NCBI RefSeq assembly: GCF_008370685.1
Contig: NZ_VTZU01000021.1
Span: 1-64,000, forward strand
Direction of reading: 5' to 3'
Origin: Aquimarina sp. RZ0
GTDB taxonomy: Bacteria; Bacteroidota; Bacteroidia; Flavobacteriales; Flavobacteriaceae
DNA length: 64,000 bases
Made by a program: the position numbers and the translations under genes
Notes under the pieces: generated by a model
Told to the model about the DNA's origin: nothing
The model's input: the letters and a program-made list of their open reading frames with translations, nothing else
Databases searched by the model: none
Shown here: positions 53,716-62,028 of the stretch, piece after piece
How the letters are laid out: each line of letters starts with the position of its first letter
Numbering within the stretch: the stretch's first letter is position 1

Positions 53716-55197
53716 ATGGAAAGTCAAAATATTCACCCTACAGACCCTCAAAATGAAGAAATCATTGAGAATAAAGAATTAAATATTATAGAAGCTTTAA
53801 TTCCTATAATTGCTTTAGTTGGAATGTTATTTTATAATGTATACCATGCTTTTGGAGATGGTGCATTAGAAGGTAGTAATCAATTTATATTACTTCTTGG
53901 AGCAGCAGTAGCGGCTATAGTAGGATTTTTTAATAAAGTATCTTATAAACAAATGATGGAAGAAGTTGCAAAAAATGTAAAATCTACCACGGGAGCTTTA
54001 CTTATTTTATTAATGGTAGGGTCATTGGCAGGTACTTGGCTTATCAGTGGCATTATACCAACGATGATCTACTATGGGTTACAAATTCTTAATCCTACTA
54101 TTTTTCTAGCTGCCTCTGTAATAATTTGCGCAATCATTTCTATTGCCACTGGCAGTTCCTGGACAACTTCTGCCACAGTAGGCATCGCACTTATCGGTAT
54201 TGGGGACACACTGGGAATTTCTTCTGGTATGACTGCCGGAGCAGTTATCTCTGGAGCATATTTTGGAGATAAAATGTCTCCTCTTTCTGACACTACCAAT
54301 CTGGCTCCGGCCATGGCAGGTGGAGAATTATTTTCTCATATAAAGTATATGACGTATACAACCGTACCTACCATCATAATTACCTTACTTATTTTTATTA
54401 TTATAGGTTTTGTGATTGATACAGATGGTACTCCAGAAATTAATGGACAACTTGAAGCCATTAAAAATGCTTTTAATATCTCTCCCTGGTTATTTATAGT
54501 ACCAATTCTTGTTATTGGACTTATCATCAAAAAAACGCCTCCGTTAATTGCATTACTTGCCGGGACATTATTGGGAGCTATTGCCGCTATTATTGCGCAA
54601 CCAGAAATAGTTATGAATATAGCCGGTAGTACGACCTTAAATTTTAATTCTGCATATATAGGTGTTATGAAAGCTATGACTGTAGATACGGCTGTGGAGA
54701 CAACGAGTAAAGAACTAAATGACTTATTCACTGCAGGTGGTATGTCTGGAATGCTAAAAACTATCTGGTTAATTATGTGTGCCATGGTTTTTGGAGGTGT
54801 TATGGATGCTATTGGAGCCTTGGCAAGAATCAGTAATGCGTTATTAAGATTATTTGATACCGTATTTGGATTGTTTGCCAGTACAGTAGTAAGTTGTCTC
54901 GCTCTAAATGTTACTGCTTCTGATCAATATCTTGCCATTGTAGTACCTGGCAGAATGTATGCCAAAGCATTTAAGGATAAGGGGCTCGCTCCAGAAAATT
55001 TAAGCAGAACATTAGAAGATTCCGGAACAGTTACTTCTGTTTTAATTCCCTGGAATACATGTGGTGCCTATCAAAGTGGTGTTCTTGGCGTTCCTGTTAT
55101 TGATTATTTCTTTTTTGCCGTTTTTAATTGGTTAAGCCCATTTATGACCTTGTTTTTTGCAGCTTTTAGAATAAAAATAAAGCAATTAAGAGATTAA
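53716..55197 (+). CDS. Na+/H+ antiporter, NhaC family
   Basis: A 493-residue inner membrane antiporter with about 11-12 hydrophobic helices. Conserved NhaC features are GSSWTTSATVGIALIGIGDTLGI, GAYFGDKMSPLSDTTNLAPAMAG and the late ENLSRTLEDSGTVTSVLIPWNTCGAYQ. It expels sodium using the proton gradient, consistent with a marine organism. The gene stands alone; the convergent thioesterase gene ends 115 bp downstream. Confidence 0.92.
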   Translation: MESQNIHPTDPQNEEIIENKELNIIEALIPIIALVGMLFYNVYHAFGDGALEGSNQFILLLGAAVAAIVGFFNKVSYKQMMEEVAKNVKSTTGALLILLMVGSLAGTWLISGIIPTMIYYGLQILNPTIFLAASVIICAIISIATGSSWTTSATVGIALIGIGDTLGISSGMTAGAVISGAYFGDKMSPLSDTTNLAPAMAGGELFSHIKYMTYTTVPTIIITLLIFIIIGFVIDTDGTPEINGQLEAIKNAFNISPWLFIVPILVIGLIIKKTPPLIALLAGTLLGAIAAIIAQPEIVMNIAGSTTLNFNSAYIGVMKAMTVDTAVETTSKELNDLFTAGGMSGMLKTIWLIMCAMVFGGVMDAIGALARISNALLRLFDTVFGLFASTVVSCLALNVTASDQYLAIVVPGRMYAKAFKDKGLAPENLSRTLEDSGTVTSVLIPWNTCGAYQSGVLGVPVIDYFFFAVFNWLSPFMTLFFAAFRIKIKQLRD

Positions 55198-55312
55198 TAG
55201 ATACCCTATGAGTAAGGTATAAAAATTAAACTTTTTCAATTTGAAATCTATAACCAATATAGCTTTACATCAAAAATGTTCTATTGTATTAAGTGTACAT
55301 TTTTTTTACGTA

Positions 55313-55711
55313 TTAGCTTTCTATATCAATTATTGGTGTTGGTTTTTTATCGTTATCTATTGCTACAAATTTAAACATGCCAGAAACTGCTATTTCTCTG
55401 TCATAACTATACATATCTTCTTTATAAATGTCAACCTGTACCATACAACTAGTTCTACCTACTTCAATTACTTTGGCTATTAATTCAATAATAGTCCCTT
55501 CAGGAATTGGTTTTTCAAAATCTATTTTACCTGTAGAAATCGTAACTACTTTCTTTCTGCTAAAACGAGTTGCACAAATAAAAGAAGCCTCATCCATCAG
55601 CTGCAAAGCTGTTCCACCAAATAAGGTTTCATAATGATTTGTTGTATTAGGAAAAACGGCTTTAAAAATTCTGGTTTCGGATTTTTCAATTAATTTATCT
55701 ATAGTTTTCAT
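55313..55711 (-). CDS. Acyl-CoA thioesterase, hotdog fold
   Basis: A 132-residue YciA/BFIT-like thioesterase that hydrolyses acyl-CoA to fatty acid. It has the hotdog signature FPNTTNHYETLFGGTALQLMDEASFICATRF, with the Asp/Glu region (DEAS) on the central helix, and TISTGKIDFEKPIPEGTIIELIAKV. Neighbours on both sides are divergently or convergently arranged, so it is its own unit. Confidence 0.9.
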   Translation of the reverse strand: MKTIDKLIEKSETRIFKAVFPNTTNHYETLFGGTALQLMDEASFICATRFSRKKVVTISTGKIDFEKPIPEGTIIELIAKVIEVGRTSCMVQVDIYKEDMYSYDREIAVSGMFKFVAIDNDKKPTPIIDIES

Positions 55712-55800
55712 ATAGGTATATATAGTTTTTTCTTATCTTATTACCTTTCAAAGGTAATTTTTATACCAGTATCTTTACGTTATATTTTTAAAAAACTAGA

Positions 55801-56430
55801 ATGGAAATTATAGAGAGCCTTAAATGGAGATATGCAACAAAAAAGTTTGATGCTTCCAGAGTTCTTCCGCAGGAAAAAATAAACACACTTATTGAAGCTT
55901 TTAATCTCACAGCTACATCATATGGATTACAGCCTTTAAAACTTATAGTTTTAAAAAATAAAGAGATTCAAAAGGAACTTACAGCACACTCCTGGAACCA
56001 ACAACAAATTGCTGATGCATCTCATGTACTTATCTTTTGTATTGAAAAAACAGTGGGTGAAGAGTATATAAATCAGTATTTTGAAAATGTAAAAGCGATA
56101 CGAAACACCTCTGAAGAAATTCTCAAACCTTTTAAGGAACAGCTTGTAGATTCATTCAAAAATAAACCTTCTGATGAAATTTCTAATTGGGCAACTAAAC
56201 AAGCATATCTTGCAATGGGTAATTTATTAACTGTTTGCGCTACAGAAAAGATAGATGCCTGTCCTATGGAAGGATTTATACCCGAAAAATATGATCAGAT
56301 TCTTAAACTTGAAACATTAGGACTTGCTTCTGTCCTGGTATTACCGATAGGATATAGAGCTACTGATGATGTGTTTGCTGATTTCAAGAAAGTAAGACGT
56401 CCAATAGAAGATACTGTTATTAATTTATGA
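55801..56430 (+). CDS. Nitroreductase family NAD(P)H-dependent oxidoreductase
   Basis: A 209-residue FMN-dependent nitroreductase like NfsB. It begins EIIESLKWRYATKKFDASRVLP with the typical RYATK FMN-binding motif, then ATSYGLQPLKLIVL, and ends with ACPMEGFIPEKYD and VLPIGYRATDD. Likely substrates are quinones or nitroaromatics; the natural one is unknown. The divergent thioesterase gene is 89 bp away. Confidence 0.9.
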   Translation: MEIIESLKWRYATKKFDASRVLPQEKINTLIEAFNLTATSYGLQPLKLIVLKNKEIQKELTAHSWNQQQIADASHVLIFCIEKTVGEEYINQYFENVKAIRNTSEEILKPFKEQLVDSFKNKPSDEISNWATKQAYLAMGNLLTVCATEKIDACPMEGFIPEKYDQILKLETLGLASVLVLPIGYRATDDVFADFKKVRRPIEDTVINL

Positions 56431-56510
56431 TGACCCCACCTGAGTATTGACTCGGTGAATTGAAAATACTTCCTGGCAATTATAAGCAGTAGTATGCAAT
56501 CAACATGGTA

Positions 56511-56610
56511 CTCGATAATCAAAGATTTAAATATTCTCAGGCCTGCCTAGAAATCGAAATGTTTTTTTCGATAAAAGCTTCTCTTGGGCTTACCCCGAGA
56601 TAGTTTACTA
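56511..56610 (-). repeat. Five-copy structured intergenic repeat, copy 4
   Basis: Reverse-oriented copy between the nitroreductase and HEAT-repeat genes. In hairpin 1 an outer C-G pair of copy 1 is a T-A pair here (TCTC...GAGA), a change that keeps pairing. Confidence 0.8.
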
Positions 56611-56635
56611 CGCTTTCTTGACAAAGAAATATTTG

Positions 56636-57436
56636 CTATTTATTAATAGTTCGCAATGCTTTTTTAAGAATATAAGCTGTATGATTCCCAGGTGATTCTT
56701 TTTTCCAGGTATTGCATAAGTCCGATACCCAATCTGGTCTGGTTTTACTTGCATCATTCAGCCAATTCCCTACTGCGTCTCTAACATATTTTGATGTATC
56801 AGATTTTAATGGTTCCAAAAGACTCAATCCTTTTTCAGGATGCGCTTTTAATTCATCAATTTTTTTTGTCCATACGCCTATGGGGCGAGTGGCTTCTGCG
56901 GCAAAACGTCGTATATTTTCATCAATATCCGTTGTCCAGCTATTTAGAATCTGAATTGCCTCTGTCAGTTCTTCAATTATAAATTCCTTGCTGGCAAATA
57001 TGGCGACTTCTCTAACGCCAAAATGAGTATCAGCGGCATATTGCCTAATGATTTCTAATCTTTCTGAAATAGACATCTCAAGAGCTGCTGTATATTGAGC
57101 TGCCCAACATCTTGCTACATCAGAAGTATGATCTGACAAATGATTAATTACTTTTTTATCATTAGTCAGTTGTGAAAAAGTATTCCCAATCAATTTGGTA
57201 TTAGAATTAGCTGTCGGTTTTTTCTGTTGAGATACTACTTCATAAAAACTATCATACCAATCTGATTTTCCTAATTCTTTTAGAATTTGCTGTAACAGTT
57301 TTAGCTGGTCAACAGCCAGCCATTCCATTAAGTTCGCTGTTTCAACAGATCCTTTATTCAAATATTCTATTACTTCCGGGTCAAGATCCTTTAAACTTCT
57401 TGGTCCTTTTCTATGGATGATATGTTCTGGAATCAT
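56636..57436 (-). CDS. DNA alkylation repair family protein (HEAT repeats)
   Basis: A 266-residue all-helical protein of the AlkD-like HEAT-repeat superfamily. Helical pairs recur with segments such as HTSDVARCWAAQYTAAL, FGVREVAIFASKEFI and NIRRFAAEATRPIGVW. AlkD-type members excise N3- or N7-alkylated bases. This protein matches a subgroup annotated as DNA alkylation repair protein, but I could not verify catalytic residues. It has no signal peptide. The ABM-like gene lies 76 bp upstream in the same direction. Confidence 0.75.
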   Translation of the reverse strand: MIPEHIIHRKGPRSLKDLDPEVIEYLNKGSVETANLMEWLAVDQLKLLQQILKELGKSDWYDSFYEVVSQQKKPTANSNTKLIGNTFSQLTNDKKVINHLSDHTSDVARCWAAQYTAALEMSISERLEIIRQYAADTHFGVREVAIFASKEFIIEELTEAIQILNSWTTDIDENIRRFAAEATRPIGVWTKKIDELKAHPEKGLSLLEPLKSDTSKYVRDAVGNWLNDASKTRPDWVSDLCNTWKKESPGNHTAYILKKALRTINK

Positions 57437-57512
57437 TACTTACATTTAATAAAATGATAGATACTACCAAATCTAATAAATTGATAGTATCTATACGACA
57501 CGATTTGATAAA

Positions 57513-57905
57513 TTATTCTTCGAAGTGATTGAAAACATTAAAATGGTACATATCAACTGATGTTGATTTGATAACTTTAAAAATAGTTTCAGATTTTTGG
57601 TCTTTCATAATAGTTTCTGCCGCTTTTTTTGCAGACTCCATGGTATCCCAATATACTAGGTCTATATATTTCCCTTCTTTATTATTAGCAGTTATCCGGT
57701 CTATAAAACCATCATATAATTTTACAATATCATTTAATGATGTTAAGGCAGTTTTTACTTCTTCTACCGTGTACTCCGGGTTAACTTCAAATAATACGAC
57801 TTCAATTACATAAGGTTTGGCATTCATTTCATTTTGGTTTTGACTAAAACTTGTAGAACAGCATAAAAACATACTTAACATGACAAAATTAATTAAGTGA
57901 TACAT
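57513..57905 (-). CDS. Exported dimeric alpha/beta-barrel (ABM-like) protein
   Basis: From the ATG at 57905 the product is 130 residues (a TTG six codons upstream is the alternative). It has a signal peptide (LINFVMLSMFLCCSTSFS, with a Cys that could be a lipobox) and a ferredoxin-like domain resembling antibiotic-biosynthesis monooxygenase folds (VIEVVLFEVNPEYTVEEVKTAL, then IDLVYWDTMESAKKAAETIM). Family members range from heme degradation to unknown; the exported form gives no specific hint. Confidence 0.7.
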   Translation of the reverse strand: MYHLINFVMLSMFLCCSTSFSQNQNEMNAKPYVIEVVLFEVNPEYTVEEVKTALTSLNDIVKLYDGFIDRITANNKEGKYIDLVYWDTMESAKKAAETIMKDQKSETIFKVIKSTSVDMYHFNVFNHFEE

Positions 57906-58063
57906 TGATTTTCTTTTAATCAAAAGTAAACAGGGTATGTGACAACCTTATGTCAGTAGTGCCTTTGATTTGTGATTAAGACAATCAGATATGATAGATA
58001 GATCAAACAAAATTTATAGTAAAATAGTAGTCCTGAAGATCTTTATAAAATATTCCGGGCGAA

Positions 58064-59365
58064 TCATTGATCGCTATCAACATCTTTTTCTATCTCACTT
58101 AGATCTGTAGTTGTATTCATAATAAAATTAACTTCTTCTTCAGCTGCGGCTGCAATTTCCTCTGGGGTTGGCATCACACTTTTTATCTTTTTATCACGAA
58201 TCATTCCTCCAGTCATAATCAAACTGGTACCAATAATCACAAATAATAGAATTCCAGGCTCAAATCCGGGGATAATAGCTTCTGCAGGAATCGCATAAAA
58301 TAAGAGTACTGTTATTAAGCCTCTGGGTGCAATGAAGAATTGAGGAGCAATATCTTTTCCTATAAACAATCGTAGTAATCCATATCGAATGATATATATA
58401 GAAATGATAATGAGTATACTGATGAGGGCTACTTTTATATTCAATAATGAAGACAGTGTAATGGTAATCCCAAAAATCACAAAAAATAATGTTCTTACTA
58501 CAAATGCAGTTTCTGCAGTAATTACGTGTAACTCGTGATATATAGATTTTGCTTTTTCAAAATCTAGTAAACGTTCTAATTTCCATTTAAAAAATAATTT
58601 CATATTGGCAATCACCAGTCCAAAAATTAATATAATAATCAACGATGATAAATGCATTTTTTTTCCGACACCATAAAGTAATAATAATACTGAAATTAAG
58701 AGAAATAGTTTTACCTGGCTTTTTATTTTTTGAAAAATCAATATAATACCATAACTGGCAATAAGTGAAATAATGATCGTTAATATCAAGTTTAATGCAA
58801 ACCCTACTATCCCAGAGTCTTCTGCCGGATTTAATTTACCCGTTAGAAAATAAAACATCATAATTCCCAGAATATCAGAAAAAGTACTTTCATATACATG
58901 AAATTCCTTTTTCGCATCTGATAACCCTGATACACTGGGTATAATAATTGCGCTAGACAAAATTGATAAAGGAGTTGCATACAGCAATGCGGATTGCATG
59001 GTCATACCGTCTACTAATGCTTTCAATATAATGGCGGCGGCGTATGCTGAGACAACAAGACCAATAAGTGCAATGGCAAAAGATTTTAATATAGGAACTA
59101 ATTTTTCTCGTTTTAATTCTAGTTCTAGTGCTGCCTCCAAAACGATCATAATCAAACCGACGATTCCCAGAATCTCCAGCATGGGGAAAAAATCAAAAGC
59201 ACCCGCCCCAAAAGCTTTAATTCCATATTGTATAATCACTCCTAAGATGATGAGCATAAGAACCGCTGGAATATTTGTTTTCTTTGCGATACCATTAAAA
59301 ATGAATGATAAGATGAGTACTAATGAGACTTCTATGATCAGGTTATATGAAGAAAATATTTCCAT
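58064..59365 (-). CDS. Cation:proton antiporter (CPA family)
   Basis: A 433-residue inner membrane protein with about 12-13 helices of the Na+/H+ exchanger domain. Typical segments are LMLIILGVIIQYGIK, VLEAALELELKREKLVPIL, ATPLSILSSAIIIPSVSGLS, and FFIAPRGLITVLLFYAIPAE. An acidic cytosolic tail (EEIAAAAEEEVNF, VDSDQ) may be regulatory. It probably exchanges sodium or potassium for protons; ion preference is unknown. The pirin gene is divergent. Confidence 0.9.
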   Translation of the reverse strand: MEIFSSYNLIIEVSLVLILSFIFNGIAKKTNIPAVLMLIILGVIIQYGIKAFGAGAFDFFPMLEILGIVGLIMIVLEAALELELKREKLVPILKSFAIALIGLVVSAYAAAIILKALVDGMTMQSALLYATPLSILSSAIIIPSVSGLSDAKKEFHVYESTFSDILGIMMFYFLTGKLNPAEDSGIVGFALNLILTIIISLIASYGIILIFQKIKSQVKLFLLISVLLLLYGVGKKMHLSSLIIILIFGLVIANMKLFFKWKLERLLDFEKAKSIYHELHVITAETAFVVRTLFFVIFGITITLSSLLNIKVALISILIIISIYIIRYGLLRLFIGKDIAPQFFIAPRGLITVLLFYAIPAEAIIPGFEPGILLFVIIGTSLIMTGGMIRDKKIKSVMPTPEEIAAAAEEEVNFIMNTTTDLSEIEKDVDSDQ

Positions 59366-59522
59366 GGGTTGAATTAGGTTACTTAAGATTTACCTGGAAA
59401 AGATAATAAAATAATCTAAAGTAACTCGCTTCTATATTTTGAAACGGTACTTAATATTTATTTAACAAAATTTAATCATAAAAAGAGTATTTTGAAAAAA
59501 GAATATAAAAACTACTATTTTA

Positions 59523-60392
59523 ATGTCTAATCAAGGATTAATAATTGAAGAACGAAGCAGGGATATTGGAGATTTTCTTGTAGGCAGATTAATTCCATTT
59601 AGAAAAAAAAGAATGGTTGGACCATTTATTTTTATAGACCATATGACGCCTACAATTATGAAGCCTGGCAAATATATGGATATAGATCAGCATCCGCATA
59701 TAGGACTCTCTACACTCACGTATATGTTGGAAGGTGAGATCATGCATAAGGATAGTATTGGTTCGCATCAACGAATATCACCAGGTTCTGTAAACTGGAT
59801 GGTTGCAGGAAAAGGCGTAACTCATACAGAACGCACTCCTGATGATATGAGAGGTGGCACCGAATTTATTGTACACGGATATCAGATATGGGTAGCCTTA
59901 CCCAAGCACCTGGAAGAAATTGAACCAGAATTTTATCACTTTGATGCATTAGAATTACCTAATTGGAAGGAAGGAGGCACCGATTTTACATTAATTGCTG
60001 GAAAAGGATATGGCAAAGAATCTCCGCTTCCTGTTCATTCTGATCTTTTTATGGTAGAGTTAAAAAACAAAGAACGCTATGAACTCCAAATCAAAGGAGA
60101 ACTGCGAGGAGAAATAGGAATTTGTGTTGTAGACGGAGAAATAACAGCTTGTGGCAATAGTATCCTTAAAGGAAATATGCTGGTTTCTAAAACCGAAGAT
60201 AATTGTTCTATAGTTCTGGAACCAAATACTCATCTGCTATTATTTGGCGGTATACCGTTTCCAGAAGAAAGATATATCTATTGGAATTTTGTATCCTCGT
60301 CGAAGGATAAAATTGAAGCGGCCAAAAAACAATGGAGAAATAAACAATTTCCAAACGTACCTAATGACAATAGCTATGTTACCATGCCATAA
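59523..60392 (+). CDS. Pirin family protein
   Basis: A 289-residue bicupin. The first cupin has the metal-binding HPHIGLSTLTYMLEGEIMHKDSIG with His-x-His, and GSVNWMVAGKGVTHTERTP; the second (about 180-270) is degenerate. Bacterial pirins can be quercetin dioxygenases or regulators; the metal ligands here suggest an enzyme. No operon partner is evident; the five-copy repeat follows in the spacer. Confidence 0.92.
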   Translation: MSNQGLIIEERSRDIGDFLVGRLIPFRKKRMVGPFIFIDHMTPTIMKPGKYMDIDQHPHIGLSTLTYMLEGEIMHKDSIGSHQRISPGSVNWMVAGKGVTHTERTPDDMRGGTEFIVHGYQIWVALPKHLEEIEPEFYHFDALELPNWKEGGTDFTLIAGKGYGKESPLPVHSDLFMVELKNKERYELQIKGELRGEIGICVVDGEITACGNSILKGNMLVSKTEDNCSIVLEPNTHLLLFGGIPFPEERYIYWNFVSSSKDKIEAAKKQWRNKQFPNVPNDNSYVTMP

Positions 60393-60404
60393 TACGATAA
60401 TTGT

Positions 60405-60501
60405 AGTAAACTAACTCGGAGTCAAGCCCACAAGGCATTTATTGGAAAATAACATTTCGATTCCTAGGCAAGCCTTAGAGTATTTAAATCTCGAGTATCA
60501 A
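60405..60501 (+). repeat. Five-copy structured intergenic repeat, copy 5
   Basis: Forward copy between the pirin and unknown genes, TAAACTAACTCGGAG to CTCGAGTATCAAG. Hairpins are imperfect; in hairpin 2 both sides have changed to CTAGG and CCTTAG, which still pair. Confidence 0.8.
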
Positions 60502-60511
60502 GTAAAAAATC

Positions 60512-61102
60512 TTATTCTGATAATTCTTTACGTATTTCCTGTAGTGATTTATTAGTATTAATCAACTCAAGTACGATTTCTTTTCTAAATTCATCTAAAT
60601 CATCATACTCGTAATACCTTGCCCATTTATGATCTTCTAACAGGTTTTTGATTTGCTTAATTAATTTACGCGTTGCATCTACGGGTCTTATAATTGCAAT
60701 ATCATCATATAATGGATTATCCTTATGCTTATAAGTAACTTTTTTGGTTTCAAAATCTACATGAATATAATATGCATCTGTATCTTCACTTAGATTTTCT
60801 CTAAAATCTGTCCAATCCGCATACCCTAAACGCAAATCATCAATCTCGACAGGGATTTCTGAAATTAATCGCCAATTGCATTTGGCAGCTCTTCCCCAGT
60901 GATTAGAGAGCCTATACACTCCATTTGTAGTATAATAATAAGTACTCCCGGATTCACTCCTGTAATGTAGTTTTCTTCGAGAAATTTCTCTTAACGGAAC
61001 TCCTTTAAAAACGCAATAGGTATTTTTAAAAAAATTATTTCTTGTAATTTTTTTTGTAGTGGTAATTTCTTTTTCCAATGACTTACTTTTTTCCAAAGAC
61101 AA
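60512..61102 (-). CDS. Hypothetical protein
   Basis: A 196-residue soluble protein I do not recognise. It has a Tyr/Trp-rich segment (ESGSTYYYTTNGVYRLSNHW then CNWRLIS), a segment VEIDDLRLGYADWTDFRENL, and a charged helical C-terminus (DEFRKEIVLELINTNKSL). No ATG precedes it; TTG at 61102 is the likely start. It is 75 bp downstream of another unknown gene in the same direction. Confidence 0.65.
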   Translation of the reverse strand: MSLEKSKSLEKEITTTKKITRNNFFKNTYCVFKGVPLREISRRKLHYRSESGSTYYYTTNGVYRLSNHWGRAAKCNWRLISEIPVEIDDLRLGYADWTDFRENLSEDTDAYYIHVDFETKKVTYKHKDNPLYDDIAIIRPVDATRKLIKQIKNLLEDHKWARYYEYDDLDEFRKEIVLELINTNKSLQEIRKELSE

Positions 61103-61177
61103 AGAAATCGTTTTTTATCCAAAAAAAGAAAATAAGTTTTTAACTAAACAGTTTAAAACCGTGCTACCCTAAAAAAA

Positions 61178-61483
61178 TCACCTTTTCTCTGTCCCCAAAA
61201 TCAAGAACACAAAATATCCTGCTAAGTTACCAATACCGATCCCGATATAATGAGGTATAACAAATAATGCCTCATAAAAAAAACCTGTTTTTTTACCCCA
61301 TTTTCTTACACACGCTCTGCCTATATATGACATTGTCCACCAATGCTTTGTTTTTTTGCCATTGCGTCCATCTCGATATACTTCTTTGCCAGTAGTATAT
61401 ACACAACGTAAATGTCCTTTCAGACTACATTGATCTACAATAGCAAATTCACCCATAGAAAAATCACCAGTATCTTTTTTCAT
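61178..61483 (-). CDS. Hypothetical small membrane-associated protein
   Basis: A 101-residue protein with a Cys/Arg/Trp-containing N-terminal half (DQCSLKGHLRCVYTTGKEVY, then HWWTMSYIGRACVRKWG) and one hydrophobic stretch near the C-terminus (FVIPHYIGIGIGNLAGYFVFLILG). No family recognised. It starts at ATG 61483 and may form a unit with the gene at 60512. Confidence 0.55.
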   Translation of the reverse strand: MKKDTGDFSMGEFAIVDQCSLKGHLRCVYTTGKEVYRDGRNGKKTKHWWTMSYIGRACVRKWGKKTGFFYEALFVIPHYIGIGIGNLAGYFVFLILGTEKR

Positions 61484-62028
61484 AATCCCAAAGAAAACAA
61501 TTATAGGTTTGACTAATCATTTTATAACGAATTTCATTACGTTTTTGATCTAAATCTGACTATCCATCACCCGAATAAACTATGCTTGCTCCATAGCTTT
61601 TGCAATAATATATTTCGATATTATACTATTTCTGATTTAAATATACAAATCCTTAAAAAATAAATGGTTGTACTTTTTATAGAAACTAATACTTACATTC
61701 TATCAATGCTATCTTAACACCAACAATAGGAAGCCATCACTGAACTCTTCTTGTATAATGGTTTTCAACCAAAAAGTTTGGATTTTGCACTCTTATTTTG
61801 CAGGTCAAAGCAGTACTCAAGGTGAGTTTACTATATATAATAGCACAAATGCAATACAAAAAAATCAGTTTTCTATACTCCAAACATAATTACTTTTGTA
61901 TATTAAAACATACAAAAGTATAGTGCAATCCCCTTGAAATAAGTAACAGCTTGGTTTTATTGCTGGTTTTTTAAATTTATCAAAGAATTCTTTCATATCA
62001 TTAAAAAAAAGAAAGGATCAAGTAATAT
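61484..62028. other. Intergenic region with repeat copy
   Basis: The 545-bp spacer holds copy c of the modular repeat at 61741-61826 and, just before the kinase start, an AAAGGA sequence at about 62013 that is a plausible Shine-Dalgarno site. No other gene was seen. Confidence 0.5.
61741..61826 (+). repeat. Three-copy modular repeat, copy c
   Basis: Forward copy with TGAACTCTTCTT, GGTTTTCAACC and AAAGTTTGGATTTTGCA joined directly to TTTTGCAGGTCAAAG...ACTCAAGGTGAG. It lacks the hairpin module of copies a and b. Confidence 0.75.

Noticed and set aside
61178..61483. Toxin-antitoxin or defence pair with the gene at 60512
   Set aside because: Sizes fit loosely, but no toxin, antitoxin or DNA-binding motif is visible and the 75-bp gap is unlike the usual overlap.
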